Both the position numbers and the translations under genes were made by a program. DNA of 64,000 bases from Desulfamplus sp. (GTDB lineage Bacteria > Desulfobacterota > Desulfobacteria > Desulfobacterales > Desulfobacteraceae), in NCBI GenBank assembly GCA_015232555.1, contig JADFZJ010000009.1:20566-84565 (forward strand). Direction: 5' to 3'. Of the stretch, positions 43,505 to 52,311 are shown piece by piece (the stretch's first letter is position 1; each line of letters begins with the position of its first letter). Below the pieces are notes generated by a model. It was given only the letters and a program-made list of their open reading frames with translations, did not search any database and was not told the DNA's origin.

Positions 43505-43552
43505 TTCAGGAATTTAAATTTAACAATAATTGGAACGAAGCTACTTATATTC
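43505..43552. repeat. Dispersed 48-bp intergenic repeat, family 1, copy D
   Basis: Starts TTCAGGAATTTAAATTT and ends GAAGCTACTTATATTC, closest to the deduced consensus. It lies next to copy C, directly after the lptC stop codon. Confidence 0.7.
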
Positions 43553-43562
43553 GTATTGAATT

Positions 43563-44294
43563 CTATTGGTTATTTTCTTGCTGTCTATTTGGGGGAAAAT
43601 CAAGAGCATCAGATAAGATAGCATAAACATTACCTTTGAGTTCCAGAGTATTCTTATTCAGATCAAGTTTCATGGTATCCGATTTAATGACAGAAGTATT
43701 ATTAACAGAAGTATTTTTTATCACTGTTACAGGCTCATTGGAATATATTATATGGCTTTTCTTGTCATAATGCAACTGGTCAGTTGTCATAACTGACTCG
43801 CCATATTTAACTACAACATTATCAGACAACTCCATATTGTTCTCTTTGGTGTTAATGTATCCTTTATGTGCTGTAACGTCTATTTGTTCACCATTTTTCA
43901 AAAAAAACTCTACTGCAATATCCATAATAATAGCTTTAGAATCGTTTTTCAGAACCTTTGCCGAGGCTGCCTTAAGAGTCCACTCTTTTACGCCGTTTCT
44001 TATGGAAGTGTGATGCATTGAGTTCAAAACTAAGGATGCATCTGAATCGACTTTAATCTCTTTTGCAATTTTTTTCAAAGGTGTAAATCTTGCGGAGAAG
44101 TAGAGTCCAGCAAGTCCTGCAATCATACAAAAAAGCACTATAAAGAGGCTTATTTTAATATTTGCGGGTTTTCGTTGTCTTGATGACAATGCAGGTATAA
44201 AATATCTTAATCTTGATGCAGGTTTAGACTTTTTTAATGCCAATGCTGTAAAATATCCTCCCAAAGACCTTTTGCCTTCAAAATTACTTCGCAT
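43563..44294 (-). CDS. lptC: LPS export protein LptC
   Basis: A 243-residue bitopic protein: about 45 cytoplasmic residues, one membrane helix (about 48-68, IKISLFIVLFCMIAGLAGLYF) and a periplasmic LptC domain. It links the LptBFG transporter to LptA. The ATG start overlaps the 3' end of kdsC by 61 bp, a long overlap; a TTG after the kdsC stop would shorten the cytoplasmic part, so the start is uncertain. Confidence 0.82.
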   Translation of the reverse strand: MRSNFEGKRSLGGYFTALALKKSKPASRLRYFIPALSSRQRKPANIKISLFIVLFCMIAGLAGLYFSARFTPLKKIAKEIKVDSDASLVLNSMHHTSIRNGVKEWTLKAASAKVLKNDSKAIIMDIAVEFFLKNGEQIDVTAHKGYINTKENNMELSDNVVVKYGESVMTTDQLHYDKKSHIIYSNEPVTVIKNTSVNNTSVIKSDTMKLDLNKNTLELKGNVYAILSDALDFPPNRQQENNQ

Positions 44295-44767
44295 ATTTCT
44301 CTAACTGCACCATCGCCGCCTCTATGTTTGGTTGTATAATCTGATATTTGTATAACTTCAGGAGAGGCATTGGCAACAGCAAAAGAGAAACCGCATTTTC
44401 GCATTACAGGAATATCAGGAAGGTCATCGCCTGCAAAAGCAGTTTCATATTGTTTAACTTTCTGATTCTCAAGGATTTTATTTAAAGCCTCTCTCTTATT
44501 TTTAATTCCGTCAAATATAAGATTAATACCAAGATTTTTACATCTTGCGGATAATGCACCGTTAGCAGTTCTACCAGTAACAATTCCAACTTTAACACCT
44601 GAATCCATGAGAATTCTGAGTCCAAAACCATCTTTCACACAAAAATTTTTAATCTCTTCACCTGAGTCTGTATAGGTAATCTTTCCATCAGTAAGAACAC
44701 CGTCAACATCAAGAAGAAGAAGTTTTATTGCTGAAAGACGCTCTTTTACTGCCTCATATTGTTCCAT
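44234..44767 (-). CDS. kdsC: 3-deoxy-D-manno-octulosonate 8-phosphate phosphatase
   Basis: A 177-residue HAD phosphatase with the nucleophile motif LLLDVDGVLTDG, the second motif GIVTGR and AFAGDDLPDIPVM. It hydrolyses KDO 8-phosphate to KDO for LPS. It follows kdsA by 27 bp and overlaps lptC. Confidence 0.94.
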   Translation of the reverse strand: MEQYEAVKERLSAIKLLLLDVDGVLTDGKITYTDSGEEIKNFCVKDGFGLRILMDSGVKVGIVTGRTANGALSARCKNLGINLIFDGIKNKREALNKILENQKVKQYETAFAGDDLPDIPVMRKCGFSFAVANASPEVIQISDYTTKHRGGDGAVREICEVILKAKGLWEDILQHWH

Positions 44768-44794
44768 TAGAAAAAATCCTTAAATAAATTTGGT

Positions 44795-45631
44795 TTATAG
44801 AGCCTCTTTTATTTTAACAAGTGTAGCGAGCAAAGATGCCATATTGTCAAGCGGAATTGAATTTTGTCCATCGCAAAGTGCTCGGGCAGGATCAGGGTGG
44901 GTTTCAATAAAAATACCGTCAGCACCAGCCGCAACAGCAGCTCTTGCCAAATATGGTGCAAAACGGCTCTCTCCTGACGATGATATCCCTCCTCCACCCG
45001 GAAACTGAACACTATGAGTCGCATCAAATATAACAGATACGCCCATCTCCTTTATAATTTGAATGGAGCGAAAATCGACCACAAGGTTGTTATATCCAAA
45101 GGTTGTCCCTCTCTCTGTGATGCTGATATCTGTGCAGCCGCAGGCTTTTGCCTTTTCAATGATGTTTGAACATTCAAAAGGTGATAAAAACTGTCCTTTT
45201 TTGATATTAAGAGGCTTACCCGTTTTTGCTGCCGCACATATAAGGTCTGTCTGGCGGCACAAAAATGCGGGAATCTGTATTACATCAAGAACATCTGCCG
45301 CTGCCCGAGCCTGTTCTGGAGAGTGTATATCAGAAATCACTCGTAGATTGAGAGAACTCTTTATATGCTGCAATATCTCCATCCCTTTTTCAAACCCTGG
45401 TCCCCTGAAAGATTTAATTGATGATCGGTTTGCCTTGTCAAAAGATGCTTTGAAAATAAAGGGGATTTTGAGATCCGACGTTATTTGTTTTAATCTTGAT
45501 GCTATGTCAAACGTGATATCAATGTTTTCAATAACGCATGGTCCTGAAATAAGAAATAGATGAAATTGTTCAATATTTTGTTCAAAACCCTGTTCTTTTA
45601 AAAAATATGGGTACATCAGAAAATACTCCAT
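44795..45631 (-). CDS. kdsA: 3-deoxy-8-phosphooctulonate synthase
   Basis: A 278-residue enzyme with ISGPCVIEN, FKASFDKANRSS, the DIHSPEQA segment, ITERGTTFGYNNLVVDFRS and DATHSVQFPGG. It condenses phosphoenolpyruvate with arabinose 5-phosphate to KDO 8-phosphate. The N-terminal 25 residues are an extension before the conserved core. It opens the long kdsA-to-tRNA operon. Confidence 0.95.
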   Translation of the reverse strand: MEYFLMYPYFLKEQGFEQNIEQFHLFLISGPCVIENIDITFDIASRLKQITSDLKIPFIFKASFDKANRSSIKSFRGPGFEKGMEILQHIKSSLNLRVISDIHSPEQARAAADVLDVIQIPAFLCRQTDLICAAAKTGKPLNIKKGQFLSPFECSNIIEKAKACGCTDISITERGTTFGYNNLVVDFRSIQIIKEMGVSVIFDATHSVQFPGGGGISSSGESRFAPYLARAAVAAGADGIFIETHPDPARALCDGQNSIPLDNMASLLATLVKIKEAL

Positions 45632-45727
45632 TTGATTTTGATAAGGTACATTTTGGTAATTTGATAAAGTAGAATTAATCTCTGCTTGAAATTATAAGAT
45701 AAAGTGTAGTAAAGCAAATCAGATATT

Positions 45728-45756
45728 TTATTATGATAATGCAGTTTTCATAATAA
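45728..45756. other. Inverted repeat in the kdsA / 45948 divergent intergenic region
   Basis: TTATTATGA and TCATAATAA, a perfect 9-bp inverted repeat with 11-nt spacer, about 100 bp upstream of kdsA. It could be an operator. The gap (45632-45947) also holds family 2 repeat copy F; no gene is seen there. Confidence 0.3.
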
Positions 45757-45838
45757 CGAGTGAGCACTTTGACCATTAATGTTTATATATATAAAATCCT
45801 TAGCAGAAAAATACAACACTCAATGTCAACCATGAATA

Positions 45839-45903
45839 TTTATATGAAAGTCTCTCAACTGACTCTTATTTCTTGTTGTGTAAATCATTTCATGTTTGTT
45901 ATA
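45839..45903. repeat. Dispersed 65-bp intergenic repeat, family 2, copy F
   Basis: Ungapped 50/65 match to the copy at 42055-42119. It ends 45 bp before the ATG at 45948. Confidence 0.7.
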
Positions 45904-45947
45904 GAAAATTTCAAAAAAGAAAATTAAAATAAACGGTATCTGTTTTG

Positions 45948-46442
45948 ATGAATAAAATAAAATTTTTGAACTATGTATTTCTTATCTTGTTGTTTGCCAC
46001 TGTTTTTTTCTATCCAAAGACTTTATGGCAGAATAGTAAGGTTTCTTCAACATCTGCACAGTATGAGCAGCTTGTGCAGCAATATGAAGTAATAAAACAA
46101 ACCGAACTTTCAGATTTACAAGATATTTTAATTGAAATTATTAATGCTCGTCTTAAGTGCTATACAGATACATCTGATTATTCTTTAAGGCTTTCTGAAT
46201 GCCGTAAAAAATACCAATATGCTATATTGAGAGCAGCAAGAGAAAATTTGAAATCTTCTCCAAGCCTTGGGGAATTTTTGCTTTGCATACAAAATTGCCC
46301 ACTTTCTTATTCATTTTGTAATGGTGAAGAGTTATCAGAAGGCAACTCTAAGAATTGTCGTAATATAGAGGTGTTGTGTATTGAACGATGCCTTGATGAT
46401 TTCTGGAGAGGTAACAGCCTGAATGATGATACTACCAATTAA
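45948..46442 (+). CDS. Predicted exported or membrane-anchored cysteine-rich protein, function unknown
   Basis: From the ATG at 45948 the protein has 164 residues: an N-terminal hydrophobic segment (about 9-23), a short helical region and a C-terminal half with at least seven cysteines (C-x3-C and similar spacings in FLLCIQNCPLSYSFC and CRNIEVLCIERC). These could form disulfides or bind metal outside the cytoplasm. No family recognised. The SPFH gene follows 46 bp later on the same strand. Confidence 0.55.
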   Translation: MNKIKFLNYVFLILLFATVFFYPKTLWQNSKVSSTSAQYEQLVQQYEVIKQTELSDLQDILIEIINARLKCYTDTSDYSLRLSECRKKYQYAILRAARENLKSSPSLGEFLLCIQNCPLSYSFCNGEELSEGNSKNCRNIEVLCIERCLDDFWRGNSLNDDTTN

Positions 46443-46488
46443 TTTAAGCAATTTTATTTAAATGACTAATGTTCTTTAGGATAAGACA

Positions 46489-47592
46489 ATGCACCTCTGG
46501 GAAAAAATTAAAAACAATTCGGTAGCAGTAACAGTAATAACCCTGGTTATTTTGTTTTTTGTTGTCTATATGGCTGATCTTATTTTTATAACTATTTATC
46601 CTGGTTATACAGGTGTTCTTTTCAGGCGTATATTCGATTCAGGAACTGTAATAGATAAAGTTTATGATGAAGGACTTAATATTATTGCTCCATGGAATAA
46701 AATGTATGCTTATGATGTCCGTATAAAGGAGAAAAAACAGAGTGTTAATGTATTAAGCCAGAATGGCTTAACAATTCAGGTAATGGTGTCAATCCGATAT
46801 CATGTGATAAAAGACAAAACTCCAATACTGCATAAAAGAGTTGGTCCTGAATATGAGGAGAAGATTATTATTCCATCTATTATCTCATCTGTAAGAGAGG
46901 TTGTAGGTGAATATCGTCCTGAAGAGCTTTATACAACAGCACGCCATCTTATTCAAGATAAGCTGCTGATCGAAGTAGTTGAAGAGACAGGCAGAATTCC
47001 AATAGTTTATGATGATGTTATTGTTGAAAACATTGCACTGCCCGAGCTTATTAATGATGCAATAGAGATGAAGCTGAAGCAGCAACAAGAGTATTTAGAG
47101 TATGAATTTAGGATTCAAAAGGCTGAGAAGGAAATCGAAAGAAAGGAGAAAGAGGCATTAGGCATTAGTAATTTCCAGAAAATAGTAACAGAGAGTCTTT
47201 CCCCTGACCTGCTAAAATGGAAAGGCATTATGGCTACTCTTGAATTGGCAAAATCATCCAACACAAAAGTTATTATTGTTGGAGGTGGTGAAAACGGACT
47301 TCCTATTATTTTTAATGCAGATACAGCAACATCTTCCTCTTCATCAGACTCCTTGCCTGTTGGGGATAAAAAGGCAGTTGCTTTACAGGGAGCAGGGCAG
47401 TTGATTGACGATCAATACTTTGAGGAAAAACCTTATATAGAGATAGAACCCGATTCAGAGTCTCAAATTAAAAATCTAAAATCAGATATAAGTTCAAAGA
47501 TTCCAGATACAAAAACAGCGATGGATAAAGAGTCAACAACAGATAATAATATAACAATAGAAGCTGCGGAAACTGTAAAGGAGAAAAAATAA
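46489..47592 (+). CDS. SPFH/Band 7 (prohibitin-like) membrane protein
   Basis: A 367-residue protein with one N-terminal membrane helix (about 13-37), a prohibitin-type SPFH domain (GYTGVLFRRIFDSGTVIDKVYDEGLNIIAPWNKMYAYDVRI ... about 40-190) and a coiled-coil stretch rich in Glu and Lys (195-230). A Ser- and Asp-rich tail follows. SPFH proteins assemble into membrane rings that organise lipids or proteases. The next small gene begins on its stop codon. Confidence 0.87.
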   Translation: MHLWEKIKNNSVAVTVITLVILFFVVYMADLIFITIYPGYTGVLFRRIFDSGTVIDKVYDEGLNIIAPWNKMYAYDVRIKEKKQSVNVLSQNGLTIQVMVSIRYHVIKDKTPILHKRVGPEYEEKIIIPSIISSVREVVGEYRPEELYTTARHLIQDKLLIEVVEETGRIPIVYDDVIVENIALPELINDAIEMKLKQQQEYLEYEFRIQKAEKEIERKEKEALGISNFQKIVTESLSPDLLKWKGIMATLELAKSSNTKVIIVGGGENGLPIIFNADTATSSSSSDSLPVGDKKAVALQGAGQLIDDQYFEEKPYIEIEPDSESQIKNLKSDISSKIPDTKTAMDKESTTDNNITIEAAETVKEKK

Positions 47593-47762
47593 TGATTATA
47601 ACGGTTATATTGATCACAATATTACTTAGTTATATTATAGGGAAAATTGGTCAAAACAGGAAGTTTGGCTTCTGGGGATATTTTTTTTGTTCGATGGCTC
47701 TTACACCTTTAGTTGGGATTTTACTTGTTTTGGCATCTGATCCACGTCCTAAGAAATCATAA
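47592..47762 (+). CDS. Small two-helix membrane protein coupled to the SPFH gene
   Basis: A 56-residue ORF whose ATG overlaps the SPFH stop (TAATG). Residues 3-15 are hydrophobic, then GKIGQNRKFGFWGYFF, a second hydrophobic segment to about residue 46, and a basic end. The pattern of two helices with a basic Gly/Phe/Trp loop occurs in small bacterial membrane proteins of unknown role. One-base overlap makes translational coupling, hence partnership with the SPFH protein, likely. Confidence 0.65.
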   Translation: MIITVILITILLSYIIGKIGQNRKFGFWGYFFCSMALTPLVGILLVLASDPRPKKS

Positions 47763-47837
47763 TTTCTGCCAATATATTTATATTCTGGCAATTTTACAGA
47801 AGTACAAAACTATAAATTAATTACAATATCTACACAT

Positions 47838-48497
47838 TTATAATGGTATATATTTAATATATATTTCTGGATATATCTCTTTAACTGCAATGTGAGATAT
47901 ATAGTTATGAGAAATCTTAATCGGGTATGTGTGCCATGTATTGCCATCTAAAACTGTTGAATTCTTGCTTACACAAAATTTATTCAAATGATTAGTAAGT
48001 CCACTGCCTTGAGCTTTTAAAACAGATTCTTTGCGTGTCCATATATCATAAAATGAGTGTAGAGGCGATACGGAAGTTGTTATTATCTCCTGCTCTGCCC
48101 TTGTAAACAGATTAAAAAAATCTATGAACTCAATCGGCTTTATCCGCTCAATGTCCACTCCAATATCAGATGATTTGTTAATATTATTCTCAGGCAAATT
48201 GAATGCACATATACTGCAATGCTCTGAGTGAGATATATTGAAGCCGACACTATTAGGGATAAACGGTTTGCCAAAAGGCGAGAGTTGAACAGATTCTATC
48301 TTTTTAGTAGGATGGTTATAGAGATAGTTTAATCCATATTGCAGCAGAAGTTTCCCTGTAAGACTGTTTTGCCTATCCTCCCATCTTACAAGTTTTAAAA
48401 TCTTTTCTCGAAATAAAGCGGGTATTTCTGATAAATATTTATCCCCCTTCTCTTGTGTAAATGGCTTTGTATTCCAAGTATAAAAAATATAAACCAT
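47838..48497 (-). CDS. 4'-phosphopantetheinyl transferase, Sfp type
   Basis: A 219-residue enzyme with the magnesium-binding GVDIERIKPI and the catalytic WTRKESVLKAQGSGL, the hallmarks of Sfp/EntD transferases; FNISHS is the third motif. It attaches the phosphopantetheine arm of CoA to a carrier protein. It lies next to an acyltransferase-like gene (4 bp apart), which suggests a local carrier-protein pathway, though no polyketide or peptide synthetase is in view. Confidence 0.88.
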   Translation of the reverse strand: MVYIFYTWNTKPFTQEKGDKYLSEIPALFREKILKLVRWEDRQNSLTGKLLLQYGLNYLYNHPTKKIESVQLSPFGKPFIPNSVGFNISHSEHCSICAFNLPENNINKSSDIGVDIERIKPIEFIDFFNLFTRAEQEIITTSVSPLHSFYDIWTRKESVLKAQGSGLTNHLNKFCVSKNSTVLDGNTWHTYPIKISHNYISHIAVKEIYPEIYIKYIPL

Positions 48498-48500
48498 TTT

Positions 48501-49103
48501 TTATACGAGCATCTCGCCTTGCCATGGATATTCATCGAGAGTCTCTTGCTTATAATGCTCTATGATTGACAAGGCATTGGAAATTTGTGAAGCATCAAGA
48601 AGTCCAAGCTGACGTTCAGATAATGGATTAAGTTTAGTCTGCCAGTTGCGTTCAGGTGTGATAAATTGGTATCCTAACATTGCCATAAATTTAATTCTTG
48701 GGGCACATGTATATACAGGACTTATAAATGTCTGAATATTAGTTGTTAAACCATATAATAAAAAATAATACCTCAAAAGCTGATTTAACCCCATTTTTCT
48801 AAACGGCTGTAAAGTAGCAGCACTGGTAAAGATCATTGCCGGAAATTTTACAATGCCTGGCACAGAGCAGTTAATCATCTCTTCTGCCTCTTCAACCCCA
48901 TGGACAGTCACCCCCATCATTGTTGATATAGCATTGTTATTATCGTCAAAAACAACCAGAACAATATTAGCATCATCTATTGCTGACCACAGCAGCTTTT
49001 CCGGTTTTAAAAGTTTAAATTCTGTTGACCGGTTGAACTCTGAAATTCTGAGTTTTTCAACAATATGTTTGTCCTCTTTTAATGCTCTTCTTATATGCTT
49101 CAT
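48501..49103 (-). CDS. GNAT-like acyltransferase (FeeM-type), tentative
   Basis: A 200-residue protein with a GNAT-like layout: an N-terminal region RRALKEDKHIVEKLRISEF, a central strand NIVLVVFDDNNNAIST, and the FTSAATLQPFRKMGLNQLLRYYFLLYG acyl-CoA-like segment. It recalls N-acyl amino acid synthases that use acyl carrier protein. The pairing with a phosphopantetheinyl transferase 4 bp downstream supports a carrier-linked substrate. Similarity is weak, so the assignment is tentative. Confidence 0.5.
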   Translation of the reverse strand: MKHIRRALKEDKHIVEKLRISEFNRSTEFKLLKPEKLLWSAIDDANIVLVVFDDNNNAISTMMGVTVHGVEEAEEMINCSVPGIVKFPAMIFTSAATLQPFRKMGLNQLLRYYFLLYGLTTNIQTFISPVYTCAPRIKFMAMLGYQFITPERNWQTKLNPLSERQLGLLDASQISNALSIIEHYKQETLDEYPWQGEMLV

Positions 49104-49298
49104 TAAAAACCTTAGGCACTTGTTGGGTTTCAGGGTCTTATTTAGTCAGAATAATGCTAAGTATTTGAATTTATTTTAGATACTTCAAGCTTAAGCATTG
49201 TTTTTAAGACCATTTATGATATTCCTGTTATTACAGAATGTTATAATTATACTAACGGTTATAATACCCCGAAATCTAATAAGAGCCTTCAGTAAATA

Positions 49299-50387
49299 CT
49301 ACCATTCATCAATTTTCTGGTAAATGGCATCAGCACTGTTCAATACTGGAATAATAAGAGATGTTGGAAAATCAACTATCTTTGCAGCTTCAAGATTTAC
49401 AAGTATAGTGAACTTTTTACCTTTATCCATAGGCAGATCTGAAGGTTTTGCACCCTCAAACAGAATTTTTATGGCGTATTCTGCTGCCTGCTCTCCAAAG
49501 ATATAGTCGTTTGGACCAACTCCCATAACAATTCCTTTTCTAATAAAAATAAGTTCACCAAGGCTTGGAACTTTATATTTTTGAAATGCTCTACGGAAAA
49601 TGGTGAAATTCTTTTCGTAGGTTAATGATGCCTGAACATAGAAAACATCAACCTTAGGTAAAACATAGTTCAATGATCTTTCAAGCTGCTTTTGTATGAC
49701 ATCATTTGGGAAAGAGTTTCCATCTTTCTGTTTAAATGGAGTGGAGTCATAAACAAACTTAACACCATTTTTTTTACAAAACTCTTTTATCTCTTTTACG
49801 GCTGCTTCATGGTTTGGAGAACCAGCAAGATAAGTGATGCCAATACTGTTAAATTTGGCAATGCTATATGCCTGTGCAATGCTTTTAGAAATTTGATAAG
49901 GAGTACCGACTCCTGTAACATTACTTCCAGAGCTTTTCCAGTCTTTGATAATTCCAGCCTCTATAGGAGAACCTACAGCCGTAAATATTATAGGAATATG
50001 TTTAATCTTATTTACCAACTTTTTAGCACTTTGTGTTCCCATTGCAAATATAAGATCAATATCATTGCGTTTGCTTATATCTTTAATTTTTTTGTCAAGT
50101 GCTGAAAGATCTGTTTTTGCATTATATAACTCTATATTAATATTTTTCCATTGCTCCGATTTTTTAAGAGCACTAATAAAACCTTTGTATGCATTGGTAT
50201 AGGGGAGAAACTCCTGATGTTGAATTGCCAGTATTTTATATATTTTTTTATTTTCAGGGGGCTTATTTTCAGAAGTTAGAGATATTTTGTCAGAAGCGGC
50301 TGCCAAAGCTGGATATGTTATAAAAATAGAAGCTATCAGATAAAATATAGAATAAAATAGAGCGATTTGTCTTAAAAGTTTATTCAT
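49299..50387 (-). CDS. ABC transporter substrate-binding protein (ABC_sub_bind, TrpX-like)
   Basis: A 362-residue exported protein with a signal peptide (about 1-30). The mature part carries the pattern of the ABC_sub_bind family (ILAIQHQEFLPYTNAYKGFISALKKS, DLIFAMGTQSAKKLVN, PIIFTAVGSPIEAGI). These bind small ligands such as amino acids in the periplasm. No permease or ATPase gene is adjacent, so it may act as a sensor input or pair with a distant transporter. Confidence 0.82.
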   Translation of the reverse strand: MNKLLRQIALFYSIFYLIASIFITYPALAAASDKISLTSENKPPENKKIYKILAIQHQEFLPYTNAYKGFISALKKSEQWKNINIELYNAKTDLSALDKKIKDISKRNDIDLIFAMGTQSAKKLVNKIKHIPIIFTAVGSPIEAGIIKDWKSSGSNVTGVGTPYQISKSIAQAYSIAKFNSIGITYLAGSPNHEAAVKEIKEFCKKNGVKFVYDSTPFKQKDGNSFPNDVIQKQLERSLNYVLPKVDVFYVQASLTYEKNFTIFRRAFQKYKVPSLGELIFIRKGIVMGVGPNDYIFGEQAAEYAIKILFEGAKPSDLPMDKGKKFTILVNLEAAKIVDFPTSLIIPVLNSADAIYQKIDEW

Positions 50388-50718
50388 AATAGTCCAAAAA
50401 TAAAATATTGGTTGGAAAAAAACCTCAATCTGATAAACAAAAAGTTAAGCGTTTAACAGCATAATATGCTCAAGGAAGTTGATTAACTTATAAGCTATTT
50501 AATCCTCAACGGTCAATTATTTAATGCTTTAATGGTAAATGTTTTGCATAAAAGAATATAAGCAGCTCGGAGGTTCGCCAAGCACTCGACTATTTACATG
50601 AAAATTCTAAAATTAATAGTTGAATTATCATTAAAATCTGATATCAATGGGTTGAAAAATGTATTTCTAAACAAAATGGGCAGTTATGATCAACTAATAC
50701 AAAGCATTGCATATAAAA
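50388..50718. other. Intergenic region with no recognisable gene
   Basis: 331 bp between divergent genes. It has a short palindrome (AGCATA-A-TATGCT, 50458-50470) and a more GC-rich patch near 50553-50590. No RNA gene or clear promoter was recognised. Confidence 0.3.
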
Positions 50719-52311
50719 ATGAAAACAACATACTCACCTGAAGAGATAGATAAGTGTATTGCCATGCTTGAAGATATGGCTGAACAGAGTCAAATTATTG
50801 CTAATATTCCAGAGTCTCAGAGGATTGCACTGTTGTCAGCAGCAGGAAGAGTGTCAAGACCAGACAGAAAATACCTTAAACAGAGACGCAAAGAGCTAAA
50901 CAAAATTCAGCGGCAGCCGATCGTCATAAAAGAGCGACTGGCAATAGCATCTACAGGCATTAGAAGTGCACGAGAGGTTGATGTATTTGAGGCTCCTGCT
51001 CAAATTACAGCAACTTCTTCAACTTTTGAACAAACCCTTAACGCTCCGCGTAACTGTTATGTCTGTAAGGCAAAATATACTTTGCTTCACCATTTTTATG
51101 ATGCAATGTGCCCTGAATGTGCCGAATTTAACTATCAAAAGCGTTTTCAGAGTACCTCTCTTGATGGTCAAGTAGCTCTGATTACAGGTTCTCGCCTCAA
51201 AATAGGATATCAGACAGCTCTTATGATGTTGCGTGCAGGAGCAAGAGTGATTGCCACCACTCGTTTTCCAATCGATTCTGCCCTTCGATACGCCAAGGAA
51301 AAGGATTTTAATGAATGGAAAGACCGTTTGCATATTTATGGGCTGGATTTACGACATATCCCAAGCGTTGAGATATTTGCAGGCTATATTGAACACCACT
51401 ACCACAGGCTTGATATTCTCATAAATAATGCTGCCCAAACAGTCAGAAGACCTCCTGGATTTTATGCACATCTAATGAAGAATGAGAATCTAACTTTTGG
51501 TGAATTAAAAGAGTTCTACGGTGATAATGGTAAAGCAGCAGTCAAACTGCTTCAAGATTATAGTATCTGCAAACAGAAGTTAGATTCCATAGTGTTGCAG
51601 CAAGACTTGCATTCAAATCATAACTCAGAAATGATGTTGAATGAGAACTATGAGTCATTAAAAAATAGTCTTGTCCCATCTCACGATGGCAGACCTGCAA
51701 TTGGAATAAGAGAATCTGCAAAGCTATCGCAAATACCATACAGCGTTGATGATTGTGATATGAAAGATGATATTTTCCCAAGGGGTAAACTTGATATTGA
51801 CCTTCAACAGGTAGATTTGCGGACAACAAACAGTTGGAGGCTCAAACTTGGAGAGATTCACACATCTGAAATGGTTGAAGTGCAGCTTGTTAATGCAGTA
51901 GCTCCATTTGTTCTGTGCAACAGACTTATTGATCTTATGAAAAAAGATTATACAGGACAGAAACACATTGTAAATGTGACAGCAATGGAGGGAAAATTTC
52001 ATCGCTTTAAGCAGGCTTCACGCCATCCTCACACCAACATGGCAAAGGCAGCACTGAACATGATGACACATACAGCAGCGGCTGATCTTGCCAAATATGG
52101 CATTTATATTAATGCGGTTGATACAGGCTGGGTAACTGACGAAGACCCAGCATCTCTTGCAAAGTATAAAGAAGAAGTGCATGATTTTCAGCCTCCTCTT
52201 GATATTGTTGACGGTGCTGCAAGAGTCTGCGATCCATTCTTTCATGGCATTCTAACTGGCAGACACTGGTGCGGAAAATTTTTAAAGGATTACAAACCCA
52301 TTGACTGGTAA
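50719..52311 (+). CDS. Atypical SDR-family protein with N-terminal zinc-ribbon-like domain
   Basis: From the ATG at 50719 (the upstream TTG at 50707 is in frame) the protein has about 530 residues. The first 100 residues are helical and unplaced. Cysteines at 113, 116, 131 and 134 (CYVC ... CPEC) form a probable zinc ribbon. The rest is a short-chain dehydrogenase fold with TGSRLKIG for cofactor binding and DILINNAAQ. The usual YxxxK is replaced by TNMAK, so the catalytic tyrosine is missing, and a 130-residue insertion splits the domain. It may bind nucleotide without normal catalysis. It overlaps the next gene by 11 bp. Confidence 0.75.
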   Translation: MKTTYSPEEIDKCIAMLEDMAEQSQIIANIPESQRIALLSAAGRVSRPDRKYLKQRRKELNKIQRQPIVIKERLAIASTGIRSAREVDVFEAPAQITATSSTFEQTLNAPRNCYVCKAKYTLLHHFYDAMCPECAEFNYQKRFQSTSLDGQVALITGSRLKIGYQTALMMLRAGARVIATTRFPIDSALRYAKEKDFNEWKDRLHIYGLDLRHIPSVEIFAGYIEHHYHRLDILINNAAQTVRRPPGFYAHLMKNENLTFGELKEFYGDNGKAAVKLLQDYSICKQKLDSIVLQQDLHSNHNSEMMLNENYESLKNSLVPSHDGRPAIGIRESAKLSQIPYSVDDCDMKDDIFPRGKLDIDLQQVDLRTTNSWRLKLGEIHTSEMVEVQLVNAVAPFVLCNRLIDLMKKDYTGQKHIVNVTAMEGKFHRFKQASRHPHTNMAKAALNMMTHTAAADLAKYGIYINAVDTGWVTDEDPASLAKYKEEVHDFQPPLDIVDGAARVCDPFFHGILTGRHWCGKFLKDYKPIDW

